A DNA stretch of 64,000 nucleotides from contig NZ_CP046401.1 of assembly GCF_009762775.1 (NCBI RefSeq), forward strand, positions 3,782,001 through 3,846,000, given 5' to 3'. The first letter of the stretch is position 1. Each line of letters opens with the position of its first letter. The notes below the pieces were generated by a model. It saw only the letters and a list, made by a program, of their open reading frames with translations. It was not told the DNA's origin and did not search any database. This stretch comes from Maribellus comscasis. Lineage in GTDB: Bacteria > Bacteroidota > Bacteroidia > Bacteroidales > Prolixibacteraceae. The position numbers were made by a program, and so were the translations under genes. Shown piece by piece: positions 53,083-61,438 of this stretch.

Positions 53083-53183
53083 ATATTTTAATAATAAGCG
53101 ATGCTTAGACTGGCGATTGAATTTTAAAGTTTAATCGGGAATGGAAAAATCTTTTTTCACAGGAGTGGAAATAGCACATGTGG

Positions 53184-54131
53184 TTAGTTATCAATATTTT
53201 CCGGATAAGGTAACATGCTCCCCTTGTTTTGATTTTTAAACCAGAATAGTAAAACTCCTATGAATACGAGACTAATAAATGCATAGTACATGCTGTGTTC
53301 ACCGGAACCAAAGGTTTCAACTTCAGGACTCATCATCCCGTTGTCAATCATATACAAAGAAATAACTGCAAAAGCATTGTTAAAAAAATGAGCCAGAATT
53401 GGAATCCACATCGAACCACTCCAAACCAGCAGATACCCGAAAAGCGCTCCCAGAAGTAAGCGTGGCAGGAAGCCATAAAACTGCATATGCAGAGCGCTAA
53501 AAAAAATGGCTGAAATCCATATACCCCAATGGTGGCTTTTTGTCATTCGGGTAAAAGAACGTTGAATAACACCCCGGAAAAGAAATTCTTCACCAATGGC
53601 AGGTAACAAAGCAACCATAAAAATATTAAACACTAGTCCGGCTGTCGTTTTTACATTCAAAAAGGCTTCTGTTAACTGCGCTGCGCTTTCTTCGGTTTGC
53701 TTCATCCATCGTTCAATCCCGCTTAGCCAGTCTGGCAGTTGCATCTTTGTGTTGAGTTCACCCGTTAAATTTATTGCCGGTGTGGCAATAAACATCAAAA
53801 TCAAAACAATTAAGGCCGACGACAAAGTAACAGATTTATTCAAAAACAAATATTTTGATATATTCCCCAAATAAAGCCAACCTAAAACAATAGGAGGAAC
53901 AATAAACAAACCCAACGACTGAACAATCTGAAAATATTTTAAAATGGCAACGCTTTGGGGATTGCCTAAATCATTTACACCTGGCATATTTAACACTGAG
54001 TCGATGCCAAAAGCCGGAACAGCTATGATTAGTGCCAACACAAAAAAAGCGAGAAAACTGACAACAATTACAAAAACTGAAAACATCAATTGCGGAAAGG
54101 GTTTCATTCCCCTAAATGCAGAAAAAACCAT
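53184..54131 (-). CDS. CPBP family intramembrane glutamic endopeptidase
   Basis: A 315-residue multi-pass membrane protein of the Rce1/CAAX-protease-like CPBP family. The catalytic EExxxR motif is in AIGEEFLFRGVIQRS near residue 180, and HMQF in FSALHMQFYGFLPRLL near 220 gives the second motif; HFFNNAFAVISLY near 250 gives the third. About eight hydrophobic helices are present. Members have been linked to bacteriocin self-immunity and protein processing; no bacteriocin gene is seen here, so its role is unknown. It lies 101 bases upstream of the deiminase-like gene on the same strand. Confidence 0.93.
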   Translation of the reverse strand: MVFSAFRGMKPFPQLMFSVFVIVVSFLAFFVLALIIAVPAFGIDSVLNMPGVNDLGNPQSVAILKYFQIVQSLGLFIVPPIVLGWLYLGNISKYLFLNKSVTLSSALIVLILMFIATPAINLTGELNTKMQLPDWLSGIERWMKQTEESAAQLTEAFLNVKTTAGLVFNIFMVALLPAIGEEFLFRGVIQRSFTRMTKSHHWGIWISAIFFSALHMQFYGFLPRLLLGALFGYLLVWSGSMWIPILAHFFNNAFAVISLYMIDNGMMSPEVETFGSGEHSMYYAFISLVFIGVLLFWFKNQNKGSMLPYPENIDN

Positions 54132-54254
54132 GCTTCTATCTATTTTTCCGACAAAGATAGTTTTTTTGAATAATTATGATTGTCATTCCCCGCTGAGGTA
54201 TGAATCCGTTTAAAAACATGAGGAGTCCTTTGGGAGAAACAAAGATTTTAATGT

Positions 54255-54968
54255 TTACAATTCCCTTATTTTAATATTTCTGAACATGGTAAGCCCGCCA
54301 TGATCCTGTAATCCGATGTGGCCGGCCTTCGCCTCTCCGTAATGTGGCGCTTCAGCCCATTTTCCCGCAGCTTTGTTGGCCTTCCAATCGTCACTCCACA
54401 GTTCGTATTCAACTACTTTTTTGCCATTTAACCAATGTTTTACATGCGGGTTTTTAACCACAATACGGGTCGTATTCCATTCATCAATTGGTTTTACTTC
54501 TGCATCTTCCGGAGGATTCATACCATAATTCGCCCCCGAAGTTTGCCAATTTTTCAATTCTTCCGGCCATCCTTTATCATCTATCAACTGGTATTCCGGA
54601 CCCGATTCATAAATCGCATCAGTCATTCCTTCCTGCACATGGTAAAATACGCCTGAGTTACTTTCGGGAGCTACTTTCCATTCCAGAAATAATTCAAAAT
54701 TTTCATACTGCTTCTTAGTGATAATATCACCTCCGTGATCAGAACCCCCACCCGAATTGTGCATTTCGCTGTTAACAATTTTCCAACCGGTAACTTCACC
54801 GCCATTAAACATTTTCCATTTGTTCATACTGTTCCCGTCAAAAAGTAATTCCCAGCCTTCCGATTTTTCTTTATCAGTTAAGGTGTTTATTTCCCTTTTT
54901 TCTCCGGTTGAGCAGGAGCATATAAAAAATGTCAGAAAAAATAAAAGAGGTATTGTTATATTCTTCAT
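54255..54968 (-). CDS. DUF1080 (3-keto-disaccharide hydrolase) lipoprotein
   Basis: A 237-residue lipoprotein (signal ending ICSC, Cys near 19) with one DUF1080 domain, a concanavalin-like jelly roll that acts on 3-keto-glycosides in characterised members. EGWELLFDGNSMNKWKMF is the family start, FELFLEWKVAPESNSGVFYHV the central sheet, and AGHIGLQDHGGLTMFRNIKI the end. Its likely cleft residues are in that final stretch. A Gfo/Idh enzyme that makes a 3-keto sugar could be a partner; the exported one at 61.4 kb is 7 kb away. The ATG at 54968 is preferred over one ten codons upstream. Confidence 0.92.
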   Translation of the reverse strand: MKNITIPLLFFLTFFICSCSTGEKREINTLTDKEKSEGWELLFDGNSMNKWKMFNGGEVTGWKIVNSEMHNSGGGSDHGGDIITKKQYENFELFLEWKVAPESNSGVFYHVQEGMTDAIYESGPEYQLIDDKGWPEELKNWQTSGANYGMNPPEDAEVKPIDEWNTTRIVVKNPHVKHWLNGKKVVEYELWSDDWKANKAAGKWAEAPHYGEAKAGHIGLQDHGGLTMFRNIKIREL

Positions 54969-55105
54969 GAAAAGTGATTTAGGTTCGTATTTTACCATAA
55001 AAGTACAAATTCATTTTTAAAATAATGAATATGATTTTTTATGGTACAGAATGCGGAATTTTGATCATTTCAGTTTAACTTTAGACACCAACAAAAAATT
55101 ACTCG

Positions 55106-55894
55106 TTGAAATTTAATAAGAGTGTTATAGGAATGATTCATGTGGGAGCACTACCCGGAACTCCTCAAAATAAACTTTGTATAGCCCAAATAACGAAAAA
55201 GGCTGTTGCAGAAGCAACTTTATTGGCAGAGGAAGGAGTTGACGCAATAATGCTTGAGAATATGCATGATCGGCCTTATTTAAACCGGGAAGTGGGACCT
55301 GAAGTCGTAGCCGGAATAACAGCTGTGGCTGCCGAAATAAAAAAAGAAATTCAACTTCCTGCCGGAATTCAGATTTTGGCCGGAGCCAATAAAGCTGCAC
55401 TTGCCGTGGCCCTGGTAACAGGACTAAATTTTATCCGTGCGGAAGGTTTTGTGTTTGGGCACATGGCTGATGAAGGATGGATAAACAGTGATGCCGGAGA
55501 ATTACTTCGTTACCGGAAACAAATCGGTGCAGAGCAGATAAAAATACTCACCGATATTAAAAAGAAACATTCTTCGCACGCGCTTACCAGCGATGTTTCG
55601 TTGGAAGAGACAGCAAAAGCTGCGGAATTTTTCTTAAGCGACGGATTAATCGTTACAGGAAAGACCACGGGCGAGAAAGCAGACGTGAGCGATGTGGAAA
55701 AGGTAAAAACATACACAAAGCTACCTGTAATTATCGGTTCAGGAGTCGACCAATATAATATTCACGAATACTGGGATTTTGCTGATGCTTTTATTATTGG
55801 CTCATTTTTCAAAAAGGATGGATATTGGGAAAAGGATGTTGACCGCGAACGAGTAAAAAAGTTTATGCAAAAAATAAATCAACTTAGAACTTAG
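55106..55894 (+). CDS. BtpA/SgcQ family TIM-barrel protein
   Basis: A 262-residue cytoplasmic protein of the BtpA family, TIM-barrel proteins first linked to photosystem I stability in cyanobacteria and to a sugar operon in E. coli (SgcQ). VIGMIHVGALPGTP at the start, VDAIMLENMHDRPYL near 45, and FIRAEGFVFGHMADEGW near 113 are diagnostic. It starts at a TTG (55106) because no in-frame ATG precedes the motif MIHVGALPG. The next gene follows after three bases. A role in sugar or nucleoside metabolism is a guess from SgcQ; the substrate is unknown. Confidence 0.88.
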   Translation: MKFNKSVIGMIHVGALPGTPQNKLCIAQITKKAVAEATLLAEEGVDAIMLENMHDRPYLNREVGPEVVAGITAVAAEIKKEIQLPAGIQILAGANKAALAVALVTGLNFIRAEGFVFGHMADEGWINSDAGELLRYRKQIGAEQIKILTDIKKKHSSHALTSDVSLEETAKAAEFFLSDGLIVTGKTTGEKADVSDVEKVKTYTKLPVIIGSGVDQYNIHEYWDFADAFIIGSFFKKDGYWEKDVDRERVKKFMQKINQLRT

Positions 55895-55897
55895 CTT

Positions 55898-56731
55898 ATG
55901 GAATTTGATGTTTGGCACCTTTGGGTCTTGGCTGCCATTGTCTTTTTTATTCTTGAAATTTTTATTCCCTCATTTTTGATGGCCAGCATTGGTATAGGAT
56001 GCATTTTTGCTTTCTTCGGGGCGGTTTTTAATGCTCCTGTAGCGCTTCAGATAATTCTTTTTATTATTGGAACTGTAGCGGGTTTTGTTGGAGTAAAACC
56101 CCTGATGATGAATTATGCCTATCGCAAAAAGGTAATAAAGACCAATGCCGGAGGTTTGGTGGGAAGAATAGGTAAAGTAATCGAAGAAATCGACGAGGCA
56201 AAGAATACAGGATGTGTGGCCATCGACGGCGACCAGTGGAAAAGTATCCCGGGTTCCGGTGAAATTATTTCAGTCGGAGAGAAAGTTCGTGTGATAAGTA
56301 TCGACAGCATTGTGATAACTGTTGAGCCTCTGGAGAAAAGTCACCCGCAGAAAGATCCCGAAGTAGAAATTCCGGTAAAAAAAGAGAGCGAACGCTTAGC
56401 CTTAAAAGTGGGAAATAAAACTTTTTACATCGGATTTGACGATATTGCCTTTTTATATTCAGCAAATAAAATTACATACGTAATTACAACAGCGGAGAAA
56501 CAATACATCCACGACAAGTCGCTTGAGAGCCTTAATGAATTTCTTCCCGATGAAATGTTTTACCGGGCAAACCGACAGTTTATCGTTACCCGGAATGTCA
56601 TTTCAGAAATCAAACCGGAAAACAATGGAAAACTCAGGGTGAGTTTAAATGTAAGCAACGGATTCCCAAATCGCATTTCGGTAAGCCGTTTAAAGGCAGC
56701 GGCATTTCGGGAATGGCTGAAAGAAGAATGA
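55898..56731 (+). CDS. NfeD-like membrane protein fused to a LytTR DNA-binding domain
   Basis: A 277-residue fusion. Residues about 1-66 hold three membrane helices and 83-143 an OB-like domain (GGLVGRIGKVIEEIDE, GDQWKSI, GEKVRVISIDSIVITV), together an NfeD protein. After a charged linker (144-165) residues 166-275 form a LytTR domain: FDDIAFLYSANKITYVIT, SLESLNEFLPDEMFYRANRQFIV and RISVSRLKAAAFREWL match its strand/helix pattern. LytTR domains bind direct repeats in promoters, so this is a membrane-tethered transcription factor. The stop of BtpA is three bases upstream; a plain NfeD and an SPFH gene follow. The fusion is read directly; the regulatory role is inferred. Confidence 0.88.
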   Translation: MEFDVWHLWVLAAIVFFILEIFIPSFLMASIGIGCIFAFFGAVFNAPVALQIILFIIGTVAGFVGVKPLMMNYAYRKKVIKTNAGGLVGRIGKVIEEIDEAKNTGCVAIDGDQWKSIPGSGEIISVGEKVRVISIDSIVITVEPLEKSHPQKDPEVEIPVKKESERLALKVGNKTFYIGFDDIAFLYSANKITYVITTAEKQYIHDKSLESLNEFLPDEMFYRANRQFIVTRNVISEIKPENNGKLRVSLNVSNGFPNRISVSRLKAAAFREWLKEE

Positions 56732-56814
56732 TTGCTGACGAAATGTTTTGTCCTTGTTTTTATATCACTTCAGATGAAAAGACCCTCAGAAATTAAGCGG
56801 ATTCGAGTATCAAA

Positions 56815-56822
56815 AGTAACTT
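56815..56822 (+). promoter_or_regulatory. Possible -7 promoter element for the NfeD-SPFH pair
   Basis: TAACTTTG fits TAnnTTTG about 30 bases before the ATG at 56852, in the 120-base gap after the NfeD-LytTR gene. No TTG is seen at the -33 distance, so an activator might be needed. Confidence 0.3.
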
Positions 56823-56851
56823 TGGTTTATCCATTTTAAAAATCAGAAATT

Positions 56852-57295
56852 ATGGAATTTGAACTTTGGCACATTTGGTTACTGATAGCTCTAATATCCT
56901 TTATTATGGAAATATTTATACCCTCTTTTATTTTATTTAATTTCGGAATCGGCGCACTTGTCGGATCACTGGCAGCAGGTTTGGATTTGTCAATGGAATG
57001 GCAGATTGTCCTTTTCTCTTCCGGAACATTAATGAGTTTTTTTCTTGTTCGGCCCGTGATGAAAAAAGTGGCTTACAAACATTCCGAGGATCGAAAAACC
57101 AATGTTGATGCGATGGTAGGCCGTCTGGCAAAGGTTACCGAAGAAATCAGCAATAAAAACAACCGGGGCCGCGTGTTGCTCGATGGCGACAACTGGCAGG
57201 CCCGCTCTCTCAACAGCGATGAAATCCCCGCAGGATCCACCGTTGAAATTGTTCAGTTAAACAGTATTGTTTTAATCGTTAAAAAAATCAATTAA
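56852..57295 (+). CDS. NfeD family protein
   Basis: A 147-residue protein with three membrane helices (about 6-60) and a C-terminal OB-like domain: VDAMVGRLAKVTEEISN, GDNWQARSL and GSTVEIVQLNSIVLIVKKIN. It opens MEFELWHIWLLIALISF, almost the same as the first half of the NfeD-LytTR fusion, so the two arose by duplication. Short NfeD proteins pair with SPFH proteins, and the SPFH gene starts 12 bases after its stop. They probably form a membrane complex affecting lipid domains or proteostasis. Confidence 0.92.
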   Translation: MEFELWHIWLLIALISFIMEIFIPSFILFNFGIGALVGSLAAGLDLSMEWQIVLFSSGTLMSFFLVRPVMKKVAYKHSEDRKTNVDAMVGRLAKVTEEISNKNNRGRVLLDGDNWQARSLNSDEIPAGSTVEIVQLNSIVLIVKKIN

Positions 57296-57307
57296 AAACC
57301 TTTTATT

Positions 57308-58285
57308 ATGAATGCAACAACCTTAATTCTTATTCTGTTGGCCGTATTTGTGATTGTATTTGCCGCAGTTGGTATCCGTATTGTTCAGCAATCGCAAACC
57401 ATAATTATTGAACGACTGGGGAAATACCACCGCACTTTGACCTCAGGGATTAATATCATTATCCCCATCATCGACCAGCCCCGGAAAATTATCTGGCGTT
57501 ATGTTCGCGAAGATTTTGACGGAAGAAAAATTGTACATTTTAAAACCAAAGATCGCATCGATTTACGGGAAACGGTTTACGATTTTCCAAGGCAAAATGT
57601 AATTACAAAAGACAACGTGGGAACTGAAATTAATGCACTGCTCTATTTTCAGATTATGGATCCGATTAAAGCCATGTATGAAATAGAGAACCTGCCCGAT
57701 GCCATTGAAAAACTTACACAAACTACGCTACGTAATGTGATTGGGGAGATGGATTTGGATGAAACACTATCGTCGCGCGATACCATAAATTCCAAATTGA
57801 GAATTATTTTGGATGAGGCAACAAACAAATGGGGCGTAAAAGTAAACCGTGTGGAATTGCAGGACATCAACCCACCGCGCGACATCCGGGATGCGATGGA
57901 AAAACAGATGCGTGCTGAACGCGATAGGAGGGCTAAAATACTGGAAGCCGAAGGTTCCAAAAAGTCAATGATTCTGGAAGCTGAAGGTTTTAAAGAATCG
58001 CAGATTAACAAAGCTGAAGGTGAAAAACAAGCCGAAATTTTAAAGGCGGAAGGAGACGCGATGGCAAGAGTAAAACGCGCCGAAGGTGAGGCTGAAGCCA
58101 TCCTGAAAGTTACTGAAGCCATTGCAAAAAATGGCGATCCAATCAATTATCTCGTAGCCATGAAATACCTGGAAACATTTAAAGAAATGGTAAGCGGTGA
58201 AGACAATAAAACCGTTTATATGCCTTACGAAGCCAGCGGAATCCTGAGTTCAATCGGTGGAATTAAGGATTTGGTAAAAGGTTAA
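57308..58285 (+). CDS. SPFH/band 7 domain protein (stomatin/QmcA-like)
   Basis: A 325-residue membrane-associated protein. One N-terminal helix (about 5-26) is followed by the band 7 domain (IIERLGKYHRTLTSGINIIIP through DETLSSRDTINSKLR and KVNRVELQDINPPRDI) and a long helix of AEG repeats (from about residue 208: LEAEGSKKSM, LEAEGFKES, NKAEGEKQ, LKAEGDA, KRAEGEAEA), typical of oligomerising flotillin/stomatin proteins. It works with the adjacent NfeD. A terminator candidate follows the stop. The exact function in Bacteroidota is not settled. Confidence 0.95.
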   Translation: MNATTLILILLAVFVIVFAAVGIRIVQQSQTIIIERLGKYHRTLTSGINIIIPIIDQPRKIIWRYVREDFDGRKIVHFKTKDRIDLRETVYDFPRQNVITKDNVGTEINALLYFQIMDPIKAMYEIENLPDAIEKLTQTTLRNVIGEMDLDETLSSRDTINSKLRIILDEATNKWGVKVNRVELQDINPPRDIRDAMEKQMRAERDRRAKILEAEGSKKSMILEAEGFKESQINKAEGEKQAEILKAEGDAMARVKRAEGEAEAILKVTEAIAKNGDPINYLVAMKYLETFKEMVSGEDNKTVYMPYEASGILSSIGGIKDLVKG

Positions 58286-58307
58286 TGTTGATTTGAATTT
58301 GCAAAGG

Positions 58308-58336
58308 ACCGTTCTCTGAAAAGGGAGCGGTTTTTG
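58308..58336 (+). terminator. Terminator after the SPFH gene
   Basis: ACCGTTCTC (58308-58316) pairs with GGGAGCGGT (58323-58331), including a few G-T pairs, followed by five T residues. It lies 22 bases past the stop. Confidence 0.7.
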
Positions 58337-58346
58337 TTTCTCAAGC

Positions 58347-58613
58347 CTAACATTTATTTCTCGCACACGGACTATTGGTCACAAAAAATCCAAGGAATGC
58401 TCCAAAAATTACATTTTGAAAAATGTCTCCCGGAGGAATAGCATCCATGGTTCTTCCGTCGGTGAAGTAGAAGTATAAAAAACCACCAATTGCACCAATA
58501 ACTGTAGCAATGAGTGTTTTCCGAACCTGCTTCGATTTTATCCAGCCTTTAAATCCCTTTTCTTCAGATTCAATTTCCAGCTTTTTTACCTCAATTTTTT
58601 GTTTTGTATCCAT
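58347..58613 (-). CDS. Small two-helix membrane protein, unknown
   Basis: An 88-residue protein: a charged N-terminal part (MDTKQKIEVKKLEIESEEKGFKGW), then two membrane helices (TLIATVIGAIGGFLYFYF and DIFQNVIFGAFLGFFVT) and a Cys-containing tail. I do not recognise a family. The ATG at 58613 is chosen over one 13 codons upstream because it gives a clean charged start. It lies 51 bases downstream of the DUF1593 gene on the same strand and may be co-transcribed with it. Confidence 0.65.
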   Translation of the reverse strand: MDTKQKIEVKKLEIESEEKGFKGWIKSKQVRKTLIATVIGAIGGFLYFYFTDGRTMDAIPPGDIFQNVIFGAFLGFFVTNSPCARNKC

Positions 58614-58664
58614 AAATGCAAATATATAGATATGTTTGAAATATGAGTGCAAAAAAGAAATATT

Positions 58665-59735
58665 TTAATACCGATCCCAACGTTCTTTCCAGTCGCGTAA
58701 AAAATCTTCCCTCCATTTTCCTATGGTAAGCTGGCACTCTTCGGGTGTTTTATTCAAATCAATATAATAATTGGGGTAAGTAAGCGAATCAAAATGACGA
58801 AACTGACCACCCCAGCTCTCCTTTGTTGGGTCATTAACATCTCCGATACTTCCCAAAACCGGTGAAACTAAATACAAAATTGTTGGAGAATCTCCCTCTT
58901 TTAATGTGCTTTTGGGCCAGTTTGCCGATGGAAATACGTCGCCACATTTTTCTTCAAATAATCCCTGATGTGTGGAGCCATGATTCCTGATATTTGCATC
59001 GATAAAGCCGGTAGCTGCCCACTCGCCTTCCTGGTTTCCCGACTGGTAAACCCCTCTGAAAGTTTCATGTGTTCCTCTGGGCAAAATGCCATCTTCAATC
59101 CACCATAAATCGTTATATGTTTTAGCCATAAAATCAAAAACAAAATTGCGGCTGGCTGTGTCGTGCAGCGTGTTGGTCGACCCGATGCAGTTAATTCTGA
59201 CTTTTCCGGCAATTTCAGGAGCGTCGTATAGCGCCTGGGCAGTGGTCGATAAACTTCCCCAAACCAAAATCCACAGCGGGTTCTCTTTAGAATATTTTTG
59301 TGCTGTCTGAATAATCCACTCCGAGCCTTCCGAAGAGCTATTTTCAGAGGGTGTGCCCGGCATTTCGGTTCCCAACTTTACAATATCAAGCAATGATGCC
59401 TCGTTCATTAAATTTGTATGTCCTTTTTCCCGAAGATGGTCCACATCAATTCGCTGAATCCAGCTTTTAATCAGTTTTACCCTTGGAATGGTGTCCCACG
59501 GATGTTGTTCTATCTGGTTACAAGGGGTGGCTACAATTCCTTTTATCTTTAGAATATCGCTGTAGTGAATTGCCCTGAACAGCGATTGAATATCATCAGG
59601 ATCGCCCCCTAAATCTGTATCAATAATAACGTCAAAAGTTTTTGGAGTTTTTTCTGTCGGCTTGCAGGTGATAATCAGAAACAATGTAACAATCAGAATT
59701 GTATTTCTATAAACTGCAAAGTACGCTATTTTCAT
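58665..59735 (-). CDS. DUF1593 nucleoside hydrolase-like lipoprotein
   Basis: A 356-residue exported protein; the signal ends LIITC, a plausible lipobox. The core matches the nucleoside-hydrolase fold: FDVIIDTDLGGDPDDIQSLF near residue 34 is the calcium-binding Asp cluster (DTDxGxDxDD), and LWILVWGSLSTTAQAL near 155 is the central strand. The family annotation is DUF1593, often found with glycan-degrading genes in Bacteroidota. It probably hydrolyses an N- or O-glycosidic bond outside the cytoplasm; the substrate is unknown. It is divergent from the mutarotase gene. Confidence 0.9.
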   Translation of the reverse strand: MKIAYFAVYRNTILIVTLFLIITCKPTEKTPKTFDVIIDTDLGGDPDDIQSLFRAIHYSDILKIKGIVATPCNQIEQHPWDTIPRVKLIKSWIQRIDVDHLREKGHTNLMNEASLLDIVKLGTEMPGTPSENSSSEGSEWIIQTAQKYSKENPLWILVWGSLSTTAQALYDAPEIAGKVRINCIGSTNTLHDTASRNFVFDFMAKTYNDLWWIEDGILPRGTHETFRGVYQSGNQEGEWAATGFIDANIRNHGSTHQGLFEEKCGDVFPSANWPKSTLKEGDSPTILYLVSPVLGSIGDVNDPTKESWGGQFRHFDSLTYPNYYIDLNKTPEECQLTIGKWREDFLRDWKERWDRY

Positions 59736-59842
59736 AAGTTTGTTTTTTTTAAAATCTTGTTTTCCGGTTTGATTTATAAAATGTAATTTTAACTTTTAAA
59801 ATCAATAAAAGAATCATAACAATAATAATTAAAAGAACTGAA

Positions 59843-60970
59843 ATGAGAAATACATGGTTTATTTTAGCAGTATTGGTATTTTTTTCGTGCTCACAGCCTC
59901 AGCCGGAACAGCCTGTTCTGATCGATGAAGATAATTTTGAAACACAACATGACGGGAAACAGGTTGATTTGTACACCTTAAAAAACAGCAATGGTTTGGT
60001 GGCCCAGATTACCAATTATGGCGGGAAAGTAGTAAACCTCTGGACTCCCGATAAAAATGGCAATTTTGGTGACATTGTTTTAGGTTTTGAAACTATTGAC
60101 GAATATTTCAAAACGAGTGAAATTTATTTTGGTTCGCTTATCGGCCGTTACGGAAACCGGATTGGTGGCGGAACTTTTTCGATTGACAGCACTGTTTATT
60201 CTCTGGAACAAAACAATAACGGGAATGCATTGCATGGAGGTATAAAAGGTTTTAATAATGTAGTTTGGGATGCCAATCAGTTGGATGAACAAACCCTGGA
60301 ACTGAATTATCTTTCAAAGGATATGGAAGAAGGTTACCCCGGCAATTTAAATGTAAAGGTAGTTTACAAATTAACGAATGAAAATGAGTTAAAAATTGAA
60401 TATTGGGCTACCACCGATAAAGCAACTCCGGTGAACCTGACACATCATTCATTTTTTAATTTGAAAGGGGCTGGTAGCGGCGATGTAAATGAACATATTG
60501 TACAAATCAATGCTGATTCGTATACTCCGGTAGATGAAGGTTTGATTCCGACTGGTGAGATTGCCCCGGTGGAAGGAACTCCGATGGATTTTGGAAAACC
60601 GACTGCTATTAGTGAACGGGTTGGAGATGATTTTGAACAGTTAAAGTTTGGAAATGGTTACGACCATAACTGGGTTTTAAATCAGGCGGACAACGGATTG
60701 ACTTTTGCAGCCAAAGTCTTGGAACCCAATTCAGGCAGAACAATGGAAGTTTATACCAACGAGCCGGGTATTCAGTTTTATGGCGGTAATTTCCTCGATG
60801 GAACCGTTACGGGAAAAGAAGGAAAAATATACGAATTCCGTTCTGCTCTTTGTCTGGAAACCCAGCATTTTCCTGACAGTCCAAACAAGCCCGGTTTCCC
60901 CTCTGCTATCCTGAAGCCGGGGGATGAATATTACTCAATTTGTGTATACAAATTCGGTATTGAACAATAA
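59843..60970 (+). CDS. galM: Aldose 1-epimerase (mutarotase) lipoprotein
   Basis: Interconverts alpha and beta anomers of aldoses, usually galactose or glucose. The 375-residue protein has a lipoprotein signal (FFSC, Cys near 16). IGRYGNRIGGGTF near residue 100, ALHGGIKGFNNVVWDA near 133, NLTHHSFFNLKG near 198 (catalytic His) and YDHNWVL near 273, plus the EPGIQFYGGNFLDG block with the catalytic Glu, are all family segments. Export is common for Bacteroidota GalM homologues that act with surface glycan hydrolases. A terminator follows. Confidence 0.95.
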   Translation: MRNTWFILAVLVFFSCSQPQPEQPVLIDEDNFETQHDGKQVDLYTLKNSNGLVAQITNYGGKVVNLWTPDKNGNFGDIVLGFETIDEYFKTSEIYFGSLIGRYGNRIGGGTFSIDSTVYSLEQNNNGNALHGGIKGFNNVVWDANQLDEQTLELNYLSKDMEEGYPGNLNVKVVYKLTNENELKIEYWATTDKATPVNLTHHSFFNLKGAGSGDVNEHIVQINADSYTPVDEGLIPTGEIAPVEGTPMDFGKPTAISERVGDDFEQLKFGNGYDHNWVLNQADNGLTFAAKVLEPNSGRTMEVYTNEPGIQFYGGNFLDGTVTGKEGKIYEFRSALCLETQHFPDSPNKPGFPSAILKPGDEYYSICVYKFGIEQ

Positions 60971-60977
60971 CAGATAT

Positions 60978-61037
60978 AAAAAAGGATGCCATCCGTGTGT
61001 GCAACAGAATGGTATTGCTTACCGGGCATCCTTTTTT
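60978..61037 (+). terminator. Terminator after galM
   Basis: AAAAAAGGATGCC (60978-60990) pairs with GGGCATCCTTTTTT (61024-61037) around an internal loop, followed by more T residues. It closes galM just before the riboswitch-like element. Confidence 0.75.
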
Positions 61038-61094
61038 ATTTTTTTGATGCAGCCAAGTTTCGTACACAAAGAAGAATAAGAGAGCGGAAATCGT

Positions 61095-61295
61095 ATCACT
61101 TTTGGGGCAGGAAGATTGGGACCGGGCAAAAGGAAGAATTACTGCCGCAACTGTAATAAAACTTAAAACGAAAGAAAAGCCACGTATATCATGTTTTTTT
61201 TATGGTTCAGGTTCAGAGTCGGAAAGTGAAGTAGATTTTGATAAAAGCGCGTCAATCGGGATCGCCCGGAGTACCAACCTGCTGCATTGAAACTG
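61095..61295 (+). promoter_or_regulatory. Cobalamin riboswitch-like element, no sense gene behind it
   Basis: The core blocks of the cobalamin aptamer are seen in order. GCAGG (61107-61111) can pair with CCTGC (61278-61282). GGGACCGGGCAAAAGG (61118-61133) resembles the GGGAA...GGTG...CC segment. TGCCGCAACTGTAAT (61143-61157) is an almost exact copy of the conserved CCGCaACTGTAA block. AAGCCAC (61178-61183) follows at the usual distance. GCCCGGAGTACCAACCTGC (61264-61282) matches the B12 box form GCCCGGAgACCggCCTGC. A terminator hairpin lies 70 bases on. No gene follows on the plus strand for 1.8 kb. Precise ends are approximate; some helices may be degenerate. Confidence 0.6.
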
Positions 61296-61367
61296 GCCGG
61301 GTAAATAAAATATAAAATGCTTTGGCTTTCGGGTGGTAAATCCGAACAAATATTGAGTATTAATGGT

Positions 61368-61412
61368 AAAAGCTGTAAAATATCCATTTGTATATTTTAC
61401 AGCTTTTTTTAT
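61368..61412. terminator. Strong terminator between riboswitch-like element and convergent gene
   Basis: AAAAGCTGTAAAATAT (61368-61383) pairs perfectly with its complement at 61392-61407, loop CCATTTGT, with a T run on the plus strand and an A tract mirrored on the minus. It can end both the plus-strand riboswitch RNA and the minus-strand Gfo/Idh transcript (stop at 61439). Confidence 0.85.
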
Positions 61413-61438
61413 TATCTCCTGTAACTTTTTCTTGTTCC

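Noticed and set aside
61102..61290. A 62-codon open frame on the plus strand within the riboswitch-like element
   Set aside because: It shows no domain or ribosome site, and the bases are explained better by conserved RNA blocks.
61317..61424. A 35-codon frame (MLWLSGGKSEQ...) after the riboswitch-like element
   Set aside because: It runs through the terminator hairpin, has no ribosome site and no recognisable motif.
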